DNA from: Ethanoligenens sp047722935
Lineage (GTDB): Bacteria; Bacillota; Clostridia; Oscillospirales; Ethanoligenentaceae
NCBI GenBank assembly: GCA_047722935.1
Contig: JBDNZS010000020.1
Span: 1-43,912, forward strand
Direction: 5' to 3'
DNA length: 43,912 nucleotides
Shown here piece by piece: positions 15,854 to 23,985 of this stretch. A model generated the notes under the pieces. That model was given only the letters and a program-made list of their open reading frames with translations. It had not been told where the DNA came from and ran no database searches. Every line of letters begins with the position of its first letter. The first letter of the stretch is position 1. A program made the translations under genes and the position numbers.

Positions 15854-16333
15854 ATGTCAGAGCCCAAAAAGCATGTCCATATTCTCAAACACATTGGTTC
15901 CGTTATCACGGATACTTTGCTTGGAAAAATCGTAGCGGTCGCTGTCGCCGGCGGCATTGCAACGATTGGCGGTGTGGCAGCCACGCATAACGCCAGCAAA
16001 TCAACAGCCGCAGCCACCGGAGCTTCATCCAAAGTCGTTTCATACAGTATAGACTCATCCGAAACCAGCCATACCGCAAGCAGTGAAAAAGCCATGGTCG
16101 GTAAAGATACGAGCAGTAGTTCCGGCGAAATTTCGAGCAGCGCGTATGGTAATACGCAGGAACAATCTTCCAGCCAAACACCAAAAAACGCCGGTACTAT
16201 CGCAAGTTCCTCATCTTCAGCTGCTTCTTCCTCCTACAGTTCACAAGACTCCTCTTCCAGCAAAATGCAATCAGACACCTCCGACAGCACATCCAGTTCT
16301 TCTGAAGCTTCCAGCACAACATCCAGTCAATAA
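15854..16333 (+). CDS. Ser-rich single-pass membrane protein, function unknown
   Basis: No family is recognised. The 159-aa product has a short basic N-terminus, one Gly/Ala-rich transmembrane helix around residues 20-43 ('IVAVAVAGGIATIGGVAA'), then about 115 residues of Ser/Thr/Ala low-complexity sequence. The start at 15854 is chosen because AAAGGTGG lies 5 nt upstream; a GTG nine bases earlier overlaps that site. A strong promoter and a near-perfect terminator frame the gene, so it is a real and probably well expressed unit. The plan resembles the protein at 2664-3272. It may be a surface stalk; no partner is evident. Confidence 0.75.
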   Translation: MSEPKKHVHILKHIGSVITDTLLGKIVAVAVAGGIATIGGVAATHNASKSTAAATGASSKVVSYSIDSSETSHTASSEKAMVGKDTSSSSGEISSSAYGNTQEQSSSQTPKNAGTIASSSSSAASSSYSSQDSSSSKMQSDTSDSTSSSSEASSTTSSQ

Positions 16334-16335
16334 TA

Positions 16336-16387
16336 TGAAAAAACATCCTGTCACCCGGTCAGATCCGAGTGGCAGGATGTTTTTTCA
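16336..16387 (+). terminator. Strong terminator after the 159-aa gene
   Basis: TGAAAAAACATCCTG (16336-16350) pairs perfectly with CAGGATGTTTTTTCA (16373-16387), and four more inner pairs are possible. T6 follows the GC-containing part. Confidence 0.9.
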
Positions 16388-16629
16388 TGTATATGTTCGC
16401 GCCACTATCCTTAGCGCACTATGGTCTTGGCGGGCGCGGTGGTCCAGGCGGATGCGGCGGACCGGGTGGGCGCGGTGGTCTGGGTGGACGCGGTGGCCTG
16501 GGTGGACGCGGCGGTCCGGGTGGTCGTGGTGGTGCAGGCGGCCATGGACGATGCGGAGGAAACCACCACCAAATGAATGGTCTGCGCATATTGATACACC
16601 TCTGTACATTCTATGCGCTGACTGCATGA
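16387..16629 (+). CDS. Small Gly-rich repeat protein (tentative)
   Basis: This 80-aa frame begins 'MYMFAPLSLAHYGLGG' and contains six copies of a GGxGGx hexapeptide (x mostly Arg or Cys, then Pro or Leu), followed by a His/Cys-rich piece and a hydrophobic end. The repeat units differ chiefly at third codon positions of this frame, which argues for selection on the protein. Against it, the start overlaps the preceding terminator and only AGGA (inside the stem, about 11 nt away) could bind ribosomes. It might be a cell-surface or coat-like protein. Function is unknown. Confidence 0.4.
   Translation: MYMFAPLSLAHYGLGGRGGPGGCGGPGGRGGLGGRGGLGGRGGPGGRGGAGGHGRCGGNHHQMNGLRILIHLCTFYALTA
16429..16536. 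repeat. Six 18-bp tandem repeats, very GC-rich
   Basis: Six consecutive 18-nt units of the form GGN GGN CGC GGN GGN CCN, with a seventh degenerate unit to about 16554. The G-rich strand is the plus strand. Most changes between units are at every third base. Confidence 0.85.
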
Positions 16630-16666
16630 ATGGACAATAGTTGCCGCATCCCACAACTGTCTCTAC

Positions 16667-16695
16667 TTGAAATATTTGTGTGAACAGGTTAAAAT
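16667..16695 (+). promoter_or_regulatory. Putative promoter of the MFS gene
   Basis: TTGAAA (16667-16672), 17 nt, TAAAAT (16690-16695). The start point near 16702 leaves an unusually long leader of about 210 nt, with small hairpins such as CTGTC/GACAG around 16820. No known riboswitch was recognised. Confidence 0.5.
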
Positions 16696-16912
16696 GACAG
16701 AAGCCACCGATTTTTAGGGCACGGGTCCTCTTTTGAATTAGGATACAGCCGTCGGAAAAGACGTCCGTCCTGCCTCGATGCGAAATTAGCAGCTGCACAT
16801 TCCGGGGCATATCTGTCGGATGATCTGACAGGTACACCCTATCATGCAGGATGTGCGGATAAAATAGCGTCCACTGGTTTGAACCACGGACCAATAAGTG
16901 AGATGACATACC

Positions 16913-18121
16913 TTGCAATACATACAGACCGGCACCAAAGAAGCACGTCACGCCTCTTTGGGCGTACTGGTGGGCAGCACCATCACCTATGCCATTATGT
17001 ACAGTCCGCAGCCGCTCATCAGCCTCTACTCGCAGGAATACCATATACTGCCTGCGACAGCCAGCCTATCTATTTCATTAACCACTGTTTCACTGGCAGT
17101 CAGCCTGCTTTTCGTCACATTGCTGGCGGGTGGATTTGACCGCAAACGCTTTATGAGCGTTTCACTGGTACTCACCTCCGGCATGACGATCATATCCGCA
17201 TTTTTACAGAATTTCTCCGCTTTTTTAGTCATACGGCTTCTGGAGGGCATCGCTATCGCCGGATTCCCGTCCATCGCCATGGCCTACTTAAATGAAGAAT
17301 TTTCGCCGCGCGATATCGGCAGGGTCATCGGCTACTATGTGGCAGGTACGGCAGTCGGCGGACTGACGGGGCGGCTCATCATCGGCATCCTGACCGACCA
17401 TACCAACTGGCATATTGCATTTCTCATACAAGGAGCAGTCAGTCTTGCCGGAGCACTGTGGTTTTGGCTGTTCCTGCCGGATTCCCGCAATTTTACAAAA
17501 CACCGCATATCGGTGGCGCACTGGTTGGAGACTGTAAAAAAGACATTGTGCAATCCACACCTCTGGCCCATGTACATCACGGGTTTCCTGCTGATGGGCG
17601 GGTATATTGCCATTTTAGACTACATCGGTTACCCATTGATGAAACCGCCCTACAACCTCAGCCAAACAGTGTTCGGTTTTCTATTTGCCGTCAATCTCTG
17701 CGGCATTTTCAGCTCGGTGCTATTTGGGCAGATGGCCGACCGCTATCCGCGCCGGAACGTGATTGCACTCACATTTGCCGTTTTTATTACAGGTGTTCTT
17801 TTGACCTTGTGTCCATCTCTCATCATCAAAATTTTGGGGGTCGCGCTGGTTTCTTTTGGTTTTATGGCGGGGCACGCCGTCGCCAGCGGATGGACAGGTC
17901 TGCTTGCAGAACGAAGCTGTAAGGGTCAGGCCGCCTCGTTTTATTTGCTTTTTTACTATACCGGTTCCAGCCTGGTGGGCTGGTCCGGCGGTGTATTTCT
18001 CAGCCGGTCCGGTTGGCAGGGCCTGTGCAGTTACATCACTCTGCTGCTCATCGCCGCGTTCTTTGTCGCTTGTCAGCCATGGAAGTGGCTATCCCGCTCG
18101 AACCGGCCTCCACTCCCTTAA
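16913..18121 (+). CDS. MFS transporter (YnfM-like)
   Basis: The 402-aa product is a twelve-helix major facilitator. The loop between helices 2 and 3 has 'GGFDRKRFMSVSLV', helix 4 'RLLEGIAIAGFPSIAMAYL', and the matching second-half loop is 'FGQMADRYPRRNVI'. It resembles YnfM/AraJ-type drug or metabolite exporters; the substrate is unknown. No ATG is usable at the N-terminus, so the start is taken as TTG at 16913, with only a weak GTGAG upstream; this boundary is uncertain. It converges on spoVM across a hairpin. Confidence 0.85.
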   Translation: MQYIQTGTKEARHASLGVLVGSTITYAIMYSPQPLISLYSQEYHILPATASLSISLTTVSLAVSLLFVTLLAGGFDRKRFMSVSLVLTSGMTIISAFLQNFSAFLVIRLLEGIAIAGFPSIAMAYLNEEFSPRDIGRVIGYYVAGTAVGGLTGRLIIGILTDHTNWHIAFLIQGAVSLAGALWFWLFLPDSRNFTKHRISVAHWLETVKKTLCNPHLWPMYITGFLLMGGYIAILDYIGYPLMKPPYNLSQTVFGFLFAVNLCGIFSSVLFGQMADRYPRRNVIALTFAVFITGVLLTLCPSLIIKILGVALVSFGFMAGHAVASGWTGLLAERSCKGQAASFYLLFYYTGSSLVGWSGGVFLSRSGWQGLCSYITLLLIAAFFVACQPWKWLSRSNRPPLP

Positions 18122-18162
18122 TATCTTGCTGTAAATGACCGCCGCATATTTTATAACAGAAT

Positions 18163-18196
18163 GAGAGCCGGGAACTCACATGGGTTCTCGGCTCTC
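18163..18196. terminator. Hairpin between MFS gene and spoVM
   Basis: A 13-bp stem (18163-18175 with 18184-18196, one G-U) closes an 8-nt loop. It lies between convergent genes and probably ends both transcripts, though U-tracts are poor. Confidence 0.6.
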
Positions 18197-18243
18197 GCTC
18201 TGCCGGACTACACTGATAGCTGCTTTTTGTGTATACAAACAGT

Positions 18244-18324
18244 TTATTCTCCCTGTTTGATTCCAAAAAGCAGACGCAGCAGCCCTTTTAAAAAACTGGG
18301 ACTTTTCCAAACGACGATCTTCAT
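18244..18324 (-). CDS. spoVM: Stage V sporulation protein M, 26 aa
   Basis: SpoVM is a tiny amphipathic helix that marks the convex forespore membrane, anchors SpoIVA and inhibits FtsH. This 26-codon gene starts 'MKIVVWKSPSFLKGLLRLL' and ends with a charged tail. That matches the 26-aa Bacillus protein in length and in the pattern M-K-x4-K-x-P-x-F-L-x-G-[IL]-x-R; the Pro at residue 9 is kept. A perfect GGAGGA lies 6 nt before the ATG. The position, after prkC-rsgA-thiN, is where Bacillus carries spoVM. It is below usual ORF length limits and easily missed. I could not find a clear sigma-E promoter. Confidence 0.93.
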   Translation of the reverse strand: MKIVVWKSPSFLKGLLRLLFGIKQGE

Positions 18325-18359
18325 ACCAATTCCTCCGCATCTTCATGGCGTAAAGCAAA

Positions 18360-18503
18360 TCAGCATTTCGAGCAAAAAATGCCTACCACAATCAAGGCAA
18401 TTGCCAGCAGTACAATGATAAGACAAGCGGGCAGCGTGCAAGCCATCAGCACGCCCACGCCCAGAAAAACCGCCGCCAGCGCCTTTTTATGCCGCCCAAA
18501 CAT
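18360..18503 (-). CDS. 47-aa membrane protein between thiN and spoVM
   Basis: A 47-codon frame starts 'MFGRHKKALAAVFLGVGV' and has two hydrophobic stretches (about 9-22 and 27-43) split by 'CTLPAC'. It ends 'IFCSKC' with Cys near the C-terminus. It looks like a small hairpin-type membrane protein. The ribosome-binding site (GTGAG) is weak. It sits 35 nt before spoVM on the same strand, so the two are probably cotranscribed and may act together at the forespore membrane. No family name can be given. Confidence 0.7.
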   Translation of the reverse strand: MFGRHKKALAAVFLGVGVLMACTLPACLIIVLLAIALIVVGIFCSKC

Positions 18504-18626
18504 CGTGACTCACATCTCAATCAGACGGCGTATGGTGGTGGCATGGCTCCTTTTATTGCGGCTATGCCCTGCCGTCACTACCAATCTATGCATCCGTATG
18601 AAAAGGGTTCCTATCCGGCAAAGGAA

Positions 18627-19253
18627 TCACTCTTTCCGACACAAAAAAATCAACAGCGTCCCCCGTTTCACCGAGATCACTGCTTGTTCTTCAAGGAATG
18701 CATTGCTCACGCCAATGGGATCGGCAGTTTGCAGGTAAGCGTTATCCAGCCCATATTGCATTCCCGTTTCAGTCACACCCTCCGCCGGCCCGTCAAACGG
18801 AAACACCGATACATAATATCCGGCCCGTTTTTGCAGCTGCAACGCGCCATCCTTCACCATATAGATTTCCGTGTCACCATCTGCAATCATACCCGCCGCC
18901 CCATGCGCCGCCAAATAGAGCAGTGCGCACAGATTCGCATACGCATGGTCAGGGCGGCCGCCCCATGCACCCAGCAACAAAAAAGAACGATACCCCATTT
19001 CAAGCGCACGTTTAAGCGCCAGCATGGTGTCAGTATCGTCCTTTTCGGGCGGAAAGCGTTCTGTGGGTATTCCGGCAGGCAGCTGCTTCACCGAGTCCAG
19101 ATCGCCCAGCACGAGCTGCGGGCGCACACCCAGAAGTCGCGCATTGTCTGCCCCACCATCCGCGCAAAGGATAAAATCGTCCGGCAAAACCCGTTTTTGC
19201 AGGGCAGGGATATCCCGCATCGGCCCTGCCGCGATCAACAGGCATCTGTTCAT
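18627..19253 (-). CDS. thiN: Thiamine pyrophosphokinase
   Basis: This 208-aa cytoplasmic enzyme transfers pyrophosphate from ATP to thiamine, making the cofactor ThDP. Motifs are 'ILCADGGADNARLLGVRP', 'LVLGDLDSV' and 'PPEKDDTDTMLALKRAL', where the Asp cluster binds Mg-ATP, and 'GAWGGRPDHAYANL'. The start at 19253 overlaps the rsgA stop by 4 nt (ATGA), so translation is coupled; a longer frame upstream lies inside rsgA. In Bacillus rpe separates rsgA and thiN; here it is absent. Between this gene and the next start are about 120 nt without a gene. Confidence 0.93.
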   Translation of the reverse strand: MNRCLLIAAGPMRDIPALQKRVLPDDFILCADGGADNARLLGVRPQLVLGDLDSVKQLPAGIPTERFPPEKDDTDTMLALKRALEMGYRSFLLLGAWGGRPDHAYANLCALLYLAAHGAAGMIADGDTEIYMVKDGALQLQKRAGYYVSVFPFDGPAEGVTETGMQYGLDNAYLQTADPIGVSNAFLEEQAVISVKRGTLLIFLCRKE

Positions 19254-20170
19254 TTGTTCAATTCCCAATCCTTTATGTCTTTCACTGATTCGTACATGGC
19301 ACAATAGCTGGCATGGCGTGAAGGTGCGATTTCGCCGCGCTCCACCGCCGTGCGCACGGCACAGCCGTCCTCCCGCACATGCGCGCACCCACGATACCGG
19401 CAGTCGTCCAGATAAGGGGCAAACTCCCGGAATGCATATGGCAGCTGCTCTTTACGGATAAGCACCGCCCCCGCGACATCCAGCGCGGAAAAGCCTGGGG
19501 TGTCTGCCACATATCCTTCTTTTGGGATGCCACAGTCCGCCAAACGAAACAGTTCCACGATACGGGTGGTGTGGCGTCCGCGTCTCAGCCGGTCGCTGAC
19601 AGCGCCCACCTGCAACGCCAGACCCGGCGCAATACTGTTGAGCAAACTTGATTTGCCCACGCCGGAATTGCCCGTGAACGCACACACGCCGTCGAGCGCA
19701 TCACGCACTGCTTCCGACCCCTGCCCGCTCACATTGGAAACCACAAAGGATAGAAAACCCGCCTTGCGGTAAAGCGCCACCAATTCATCCACCGGCGCCA
19801 AATCGCATTTAGTGAATACCAAAACCGGCTCAATACCAACGATTTCGGCCAGTGCCGACAATTTATCAATGGCAAACGTATCCGGAGGCGGAGAAGCGGC
19901 GGCGGAAACAATAAACAATTTATCCAAATTAGCCAGCGGCGGGCGGACAAGCGCGTTACGGCGCGGTAGAATTTCTTCCACCGTACCCTCCCCCTCTTTT
20001 ACATCCTGTAGGGAAAAGCGTACATGGTCGCCCACCAACGGCGTCTTTTTTTCTTTGCGGAAAATGCCGCGCGCCCGGCAGGCCACGACCCGTTCCGTAT
20101 CCCGCACGTAATAGAACCCGCCTGTCGCGCGAACAATCAGCCCCTCATAACCTTTCATCGTATCTTCCAT
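19250..20170 (-). CDS. rsgA: Small ribosomal subunit biogenesis GTPase RsgA
   Basis: This 306-aa circularly permuted GTPase checks maturation of the 30S subunit. An N-terminal OB-fold is followed by the permuted G motifs: G4 'FTKCD', then P-loop 'GNSGVGKSSLLN', then G3 'DTPGF'. The C-terminal zinc site is 'CRYRGCAHVREDGCAV'. The ATG at 20170 has AAGGGA upstream; a TTG six codons earlier lacks a site. It follows prkC by 14 nt, and RsgA is a known PrkC substrate in Bacillus, which suits the clustering. Confidence 0.95.
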   Translation of the reverse strand: MEDTMKGYEGLIVRATGGFYYVRDTERVVACRARGIFRKEKKTPLVGDHVRFSLQDVKEGEGTVEEILPRRNALVRPPLANLDKLFIVSAAASPPPDTFAIDKLSALAEIVGIEPVLVFTKCDLAPVDELVALYRKAGFLSFVVSNVSGQGSEAVRDALDGVCAFTGNSGVGKSSLLNSIAPGLALQVGAVSDRLRRGRHTTRIVELFRLADCGIPKEGYVADTPGFSALDVAGAVLIRKEQLPYAFREFAPYLDDCRYRGCAHVREDGCAVRTAVERGEIAPSRHASYCAMYESVKDIKDWELNK

Positions 20171-20184
20171 CGTATACGATCCCT

Positions 20185-22146
20185 TCAATGGCTGGGGTTG
20201 CTGCTTGAGGAAGGGATGCTACTTGAGGGAATGCTACTTGAGGGGTTGCTACTTGAGGGGTTACTGGGGGTAGACCCAAGGCTTACTACCAAATCCACAT
20301 GCTTATTATCCGGCTCTGTCTGCTGGCTGATGACATTACCTTGCGCCACGGAACTGCTGTTGGTATACGTTACATTTCCAAGCACATACCCACCGTTTTG
20401 AAGGTCATTCGTTGCCTTGCTCACGTTTTCGCCGACCACATTAGGTGCCGTCGGCACACCACTGCTCACCACCAGATTGACTACGGTATTCTGCGCCACC
20501 TGTGCATTCGCTTTCTGATCCTGCGAGACCACCAGTCCGGAGGCAACCGTCGCACTGCTTTGAGTCGTTACGGAACCCATTTTCAACCCGGCATTCTCCA
20601 ATGCGGTCTTAGCTGCATCCTGCGGTTGCCCAACCACATTCGGTACCATGACATAGGTAATGGCGGGCCCAAGACTGATATACAGCGTCACACTTGAGCC
20701 GGAATTGACCTGTGTGCCCGCTACCGGATCGGTTTTGACCACTGACCCCTTTGCCACACTATTATCGTTGATGTTCTGAATCGTGTAGAGCAGGCCGGAT
20801 GCGGTGAGCTGTGCCACCGCGTCGCTCTGTGCCTGATTGGTCACATCCGGCACAGATACCTGTTTGGCACCCAAGCTGACCACGACTGAAATTTTTGCAT
20901 TCTTCTTGACCGAAACGTTCGCCACGGGTGTCTGACTCAGAATCTGCCCGGACGGTGCGGTATTGTCATACTGCGTGTTGGATTTGGTAATCTGGAACGT
21001 TCTCCCATACTGTTGAACCATCGCATCATACTGCTGCCCCACCAAGTTCGGCACCTTGATATCCGGTGTGGAGCCATGCGGGATGATATCGAGCATATAC
21101 ATCATGATAACGGCGATGACCGCCACGACTATGACCAGCACAATAGTGATTTTGGAAAGCAAACTGATATATGTTTTGTTCTTCTTTTTATCGGGTTTCT
21201 CTCGCACAACGCGCTCCGGCTGCTTTTCCGCTTCCGGTTCGCCCTTGACCTTTTTCACCGCGTCATAATACTTAGTGGGGCTATTGTCCACAAAATACTT
21301 GTATGCAAAATGAATGCTGGGATTCTGCTTGAATGCATTGATATCTGCCATCATAATCGCCGCCGAAGCATATCGGCTGGACGGCTCCTTTTGCATGGCA
21401 CGCAGTGTGATTTCCTCAAGCCCTTCCGGAATGTCGGGGTTGAGATCACGTGGACGACGTGGTTTGGTCTGCATCTGCATGATGGCGACCGATACTGCAT
21501 TATCCGATTCAAACGGCAATTTGCCGGTCAGCATTTCATACAGCATCACACCCAGCGAATAGATGTCCGATTTCTCATCCGTCCGGCTGCCGCTGGCCTG
21601 CTCCGGACTGATATAATGCACCGAACCAATGGCCTTATCGGTCATCGTGCGCGTCTCGCTGTCGACCATTCGCGCAATGCCGAAGTCCGCCACTTTAATG
21701 GTGCCGTCCTCCAGCATCATGATATTCTGCGGTTTGATATCACGATGGATGATGCCCTTTTCGTGCGCGTGCTGAAGTGCGCGCAGAATCTGCATCGTGA
21801 AATGGACGGCTTCTTTCCATGTAAGAACATGCTGCTGATCGATGTATTCTTTAAGCGTGATGCCATCCACATACTCCATCACGATATATTGCAGACGCTC
21901 GTCCAGGCTCACGTCATACACCTGCACAATATTGGGGTGGGACAGCATGGCGATGGCCTTGGATTCATTTTTGAACCGGCGTTTGAAATCATCATTGGAC
22001 AGATATTCGTCTTTGAGCACCTTAACTGCAACCACCCGGTCGTCGATCTCATCGTAGGCTTTGTAAACAATCGCCATGCCACCTACGCCGATGACTTCCT
22101 GTATGGCATATCTGCCGTCCAACTTTCTGCCGATCATGTTATCCAT
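20185..22146 (-). CDS. prkC: PASTA-domain Ser/Thr protein kinase PrkC
   Basis: This 653-aa membrane kinase senses peptidoglycan fragments and phosphorylates growth and germination targets. The kinase domain (about 1-265) shows 'GVGGMAIVYKAYDE', the AVKVL lysine, 'HRDIKPQNIM' and 'ADFGIARM'. One transmembrane helix lies near 335-355. Four PASTA repeats follow (each beginning like 'VPNLVGQ' or 'VPDVTNQ'). The last 25 residues are a Ser/Pro/Asn repeat. The start at 22146 has CAGGAG upstream and lies 5 nt after prpC, its phosphatase. It may control spore germination here. Confidence 0.95.
   Translation of the reverse strand: MDNMIGRKLDGRYAIQEVIGVGGMAIVYKAYDEIDDRVVAVKVLKDEYLSNDDFKRRFKNESKAIAMLSHPNIVQVYDVSLDERLQYIVMEYVDGITLKEYIDQQHVLTWKEAVHFTMQILRALQHAHEKGIIHRDIKPQNIMMLEDGTIKVADFGIARMVDSETRTMTDKAIGSVHYISPEQASGSRTDEKSDIYSLGVMLYEMLTGKLPFESDNAVSVAIMQMQTKPRRPRDLNPDIPEGLEEITLRAMQKEPSSRYASAAIMMADINAFKQNPSIHFAYKYFVDNSPTKYYDAVKKVKGEPEAEKQPERVVREKPDKKKNKTYISLLSKITIVLVIVVAVIAVIMMYMLDIIPHGSTPDIKVPNLVGQQYDAMVQQYGRTFQITKSNTQYDNTAPSGQILSQTPVANVSVKKNAKISVVVSLGAKQVSVPDVTNQAQSDAVAQLTASGLLYTIQNINDNSVAKGSVVKTDPVAGTQVNSGSSVTLYISLGPAITYVMVPNVVGQPQDAAKTALENAGLKMGSVTTQSSATVASGLVVSQDQKANAQVAQNTVVNLVVSSGVPTAPNVVGENVSKATNDLQNGGYVLGNVTYTNSSSVAQGNVISQQTEPDNKHVDLVVSLGSTPSNPSSSNPSSSIPSSSIPSSSSNPSH
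20196..20270. repeat. 15-18-bp repeats encoding the PrkC tail
   Basis: The segment GCTACTTGAG recurs at 20218, 20233 and 20248, with a variant at 20200. It encodes a PSSS[IN]-type tail outside the last PASTA repeat. The copy number is likely to vary between strains. Confidence 0.7.
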
Positions 22147-22151
22147 CCATT

Positions 22152-22892
22152 TCACTCCTGGTCGCATCTGTTGACGATCATGACCACCGTTATATTATCT
22201 GTGCCGCCTTTTTCATTTGCAAGGGCCGTCAATTTTTCGGCCGCCCCCTCCAGGTCCTCGCGCATCGCCTGCACGAACGTTTCATCCTCCACGAGGTTGG
22301 AAAGCCCATCCGAGCAAAGCAAAACACCCGCGCCTTTGGGAAACGCATGTTCGCCGAAATCAATCTTCAGCGATGGTTCCACACCCAGCGCGCGCGTGAT
22401 GATATTTTTATTGGGGTGATTGCGCGCTTCTTCCGCGGTAAGCTGGCCGCTTTCCACCATCTCCTGCACAACTGAATGGTCGCGCGTGAGCTGTGTGGCC
22501 TGCACGTCCAATAAATAGGCACGGCTGTCTCCTGCGTGTGCCACAAACAACACATCGGCGGTCGCAATGCAGGCGACCACCGTGGTACCCATGCCGTATA
22601 GGGAAATGTCCTGACGTGCCTTTACATGTACCTGCGTGTTGGCATCCGAAAGCGCGTCAAAAAGCAACGCTCTCACCGACACGGCATCCGCCTGTCCGGT
22701 GTATTGCTTCTGTATACTGTCCGTGATTGCACGCACCGCCATACTGCTGGCTACGCTGCCGCCGTTTGCACCGCCCATGCCATCGCAGACAACGGCCCAT
22801 ACCGCACCGTCCGGCAAATAGCCATATGCGTAGTCATCCTGATTCGTTTTGCGCACTTTCCCGACATCTGTTTTGCCGATAATCTGCAACAA
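22152..22892 (-). CDS. prpC: PP2C-type protein phosphatase, partner of PrkC
   Basis: The 246-aa product is a PPM phosphatase that removes phosphates placed by PrkC. Metal-binding motifs are 'TNQDDYAYG', 'VVCDGMGGANGGSVAS', 'VAHAGDSRAYLL', 'LLCSDGLSNLVED' and 'KGGTDNITVVMI'. Translation starts at a TTG (22890-22892), with AGGGAGGG six nt upstream; no better start exists. It sits between rlmN and prkC with gaps of about 18 and 5 nt, so it belongs to the same transcript. Confidence 0.94.
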   Translation of the reverse strand: MLQIIGKTDVGKVRKTNQDDYAYGYLPDGAVWAVVCDGMGGANGGSVASSMAVRAITDSIQKQYTGQADAVSVRALLFDALSDANTQVHVKARQDISLYGMGTTVVACIATADVLFVAHAGDSRAYLLDVQATQLTRDHSVVQEMVESGQLTAEEARNHPNKNIITRALGVEPSLKIDFGEHAFPKGAGVLLCSDGLSNLVEDETFVQAMREDLEGAAEKLTALANEKGGTDNITVVMIVNRCDQE

Positions 22893-22910
22893 AGGTGTCC
22901 CTCCCTTTTG

Positions 22911-23939
22911 TCACCGCGCGGCCTGCCTAAGCTGTCCGCAGGAAGCCTGGATATCGGCGCCCAGTGTGCGCCGCACGGTGACCGTCAGCCCGAATCCCGC
23001 GAGGATGCGGCGAAACCGCTCCACTTTTTCAGCCGGGCTTTTTTGATAACTTCTTTCTTTCACGGGATTGGCCGGTATCAAGTTGACGTGGCAAAGCATT
23101 CCGCGCAGGCGTTCCGCCAGTTCTTGGGCACACGCAGGCGTATCGTTCACCCCGTCGATCATGGCGTATTCAAATGAAATACGCCTACCGGTCGCATTTA
23201 TATAATCCCGACAGGCGGCGAGGAGCGTCTCAACGCCCCATTTACGGTTTATCGGCATAATGGAGGAACGAATCGCGTCGTTTGGCGCGTGCAACGATAC
23301 CGAAAGTGTCAGCTGCAATTTCAGCTCCATCAGCCGGTAGATCCGATCCACCAGCCCGCAGGTTGAGAGGGACACATGGCGTAAGCCCATATTGAGCCCG
23401 CCTTTGCAGGAAAGCAGGTGCAAAAATCTGACTACATTATCATAATTGTCAAGCGGCTCGCCGATACCCATCAGTACCACATGGGATACTTTGCGCCCGG
23501 AATCACGCATGGCGGCAAGAATCTGGTCGAGCATTTCGGAAGGCAGGAGCGAACGGTGTAGTCCACCGATGGTGGACGCGCAGAAACCGCAGCCCATCCG
23601 GCACCCCGCCTGTGTGGAAATACAGACGGAATCGCCATATGCATACCGCATCAGCACCGTTTCAACGCATTCTCCGTCCGCCAATTCAAAGAGGTATTTG
23701 ACGGTGTCGTCGAGTTTCGACTCCAGTTTACGGACGATTTTCGGACATGAAATATATGCCTGTTCCGATAAAATAGCGCGAAACGCCTTGGACTGATCAG
23801 TCATTTCGTCAAAAGAAACGACTCCGCGGTGCAGCCATGCGAAAACCTGCTTTGCCTTATAGGACGGCGCACCGAGTGTTTGGAAAAAAGCACTGAGTTC
23901 TTCGATATCCATTGATTTCAGATCGTGTTTTCCATCCAT
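22911..23939 (-). CDS. rlmN: 23S rRNA (A2503-C2) methyltransferase RlmN
   Basis: This 342-aa radical-SAM enzyme methylates 23S rRNA A2503 and some tRNAs. The [4Fe-4S] motif is C113-x3-C117-x2-C120 in 'AGCRMGCGFCAS', and the second catalytic Cys is in the C-terminal 'GADIQASCGQL'. 'VVLMGIGEPLDNYDNV' is the family GEPL segment. The start at 23939 has AAAGGCG upstream; the frame continues into rsmB but those residues are not family-like. Confidence 0.95.
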   Translation of the reverse strand: MDGKHDLKSMDIEELSAFFQTLGAPSYKAKQVFAWLHRGVVSFDEMTDQSKAFRAILSEQAYISCPKIVRKLESKLDDTVKYLFELADGECVETVLMRYAYGDSVCISTQAGCRMGCGFCASTIGGLHRSLLPSEMLDQILAAMRDSGRKVSHVVLMGIGEPLDNYDNVVRFLHLLSCKGGLNMGLRHVSLSTCGLVDRIYRLMELKLQLTLSVSLHAPNDAIRSSIMPINRKWGVETLLAACRDYINATGRRISFEYAMIDGVNDTPACAQELAERLRGMLCHVNLIPANPVKERSYQKSPAEKVERFRRILAGFGLTVTVRRTLGADIQASCGQLRQAAR

Positions 23940-23985
23940 CGGTTTCGCCTTTACCCAGTCGCAGTGTGCAGCCCTGGCCGACGTA

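Noticed and set aside
16385..17044. 219-codon minus-strand ORF
   Set aside because: It is antisense to the Gly-rich repeats and the MFS N-terminus; its His/Arg-rich end is a shadow of the repeats.
18504..18626. Sigma-E promoter for the 47-aa gene and spoVM
   Set aside because: A CATACGGAT segment occurs, but no -35 at the right distance; the region also has a seven-codon mini-ORF with AAAGGAG that is probably chance.
21013..22419. 468-codon plus-strand ORF
   Set aside because: It is wholly antisense to prkC and prpC, both with clear motifs; long antisense frames are common in this codon usage.
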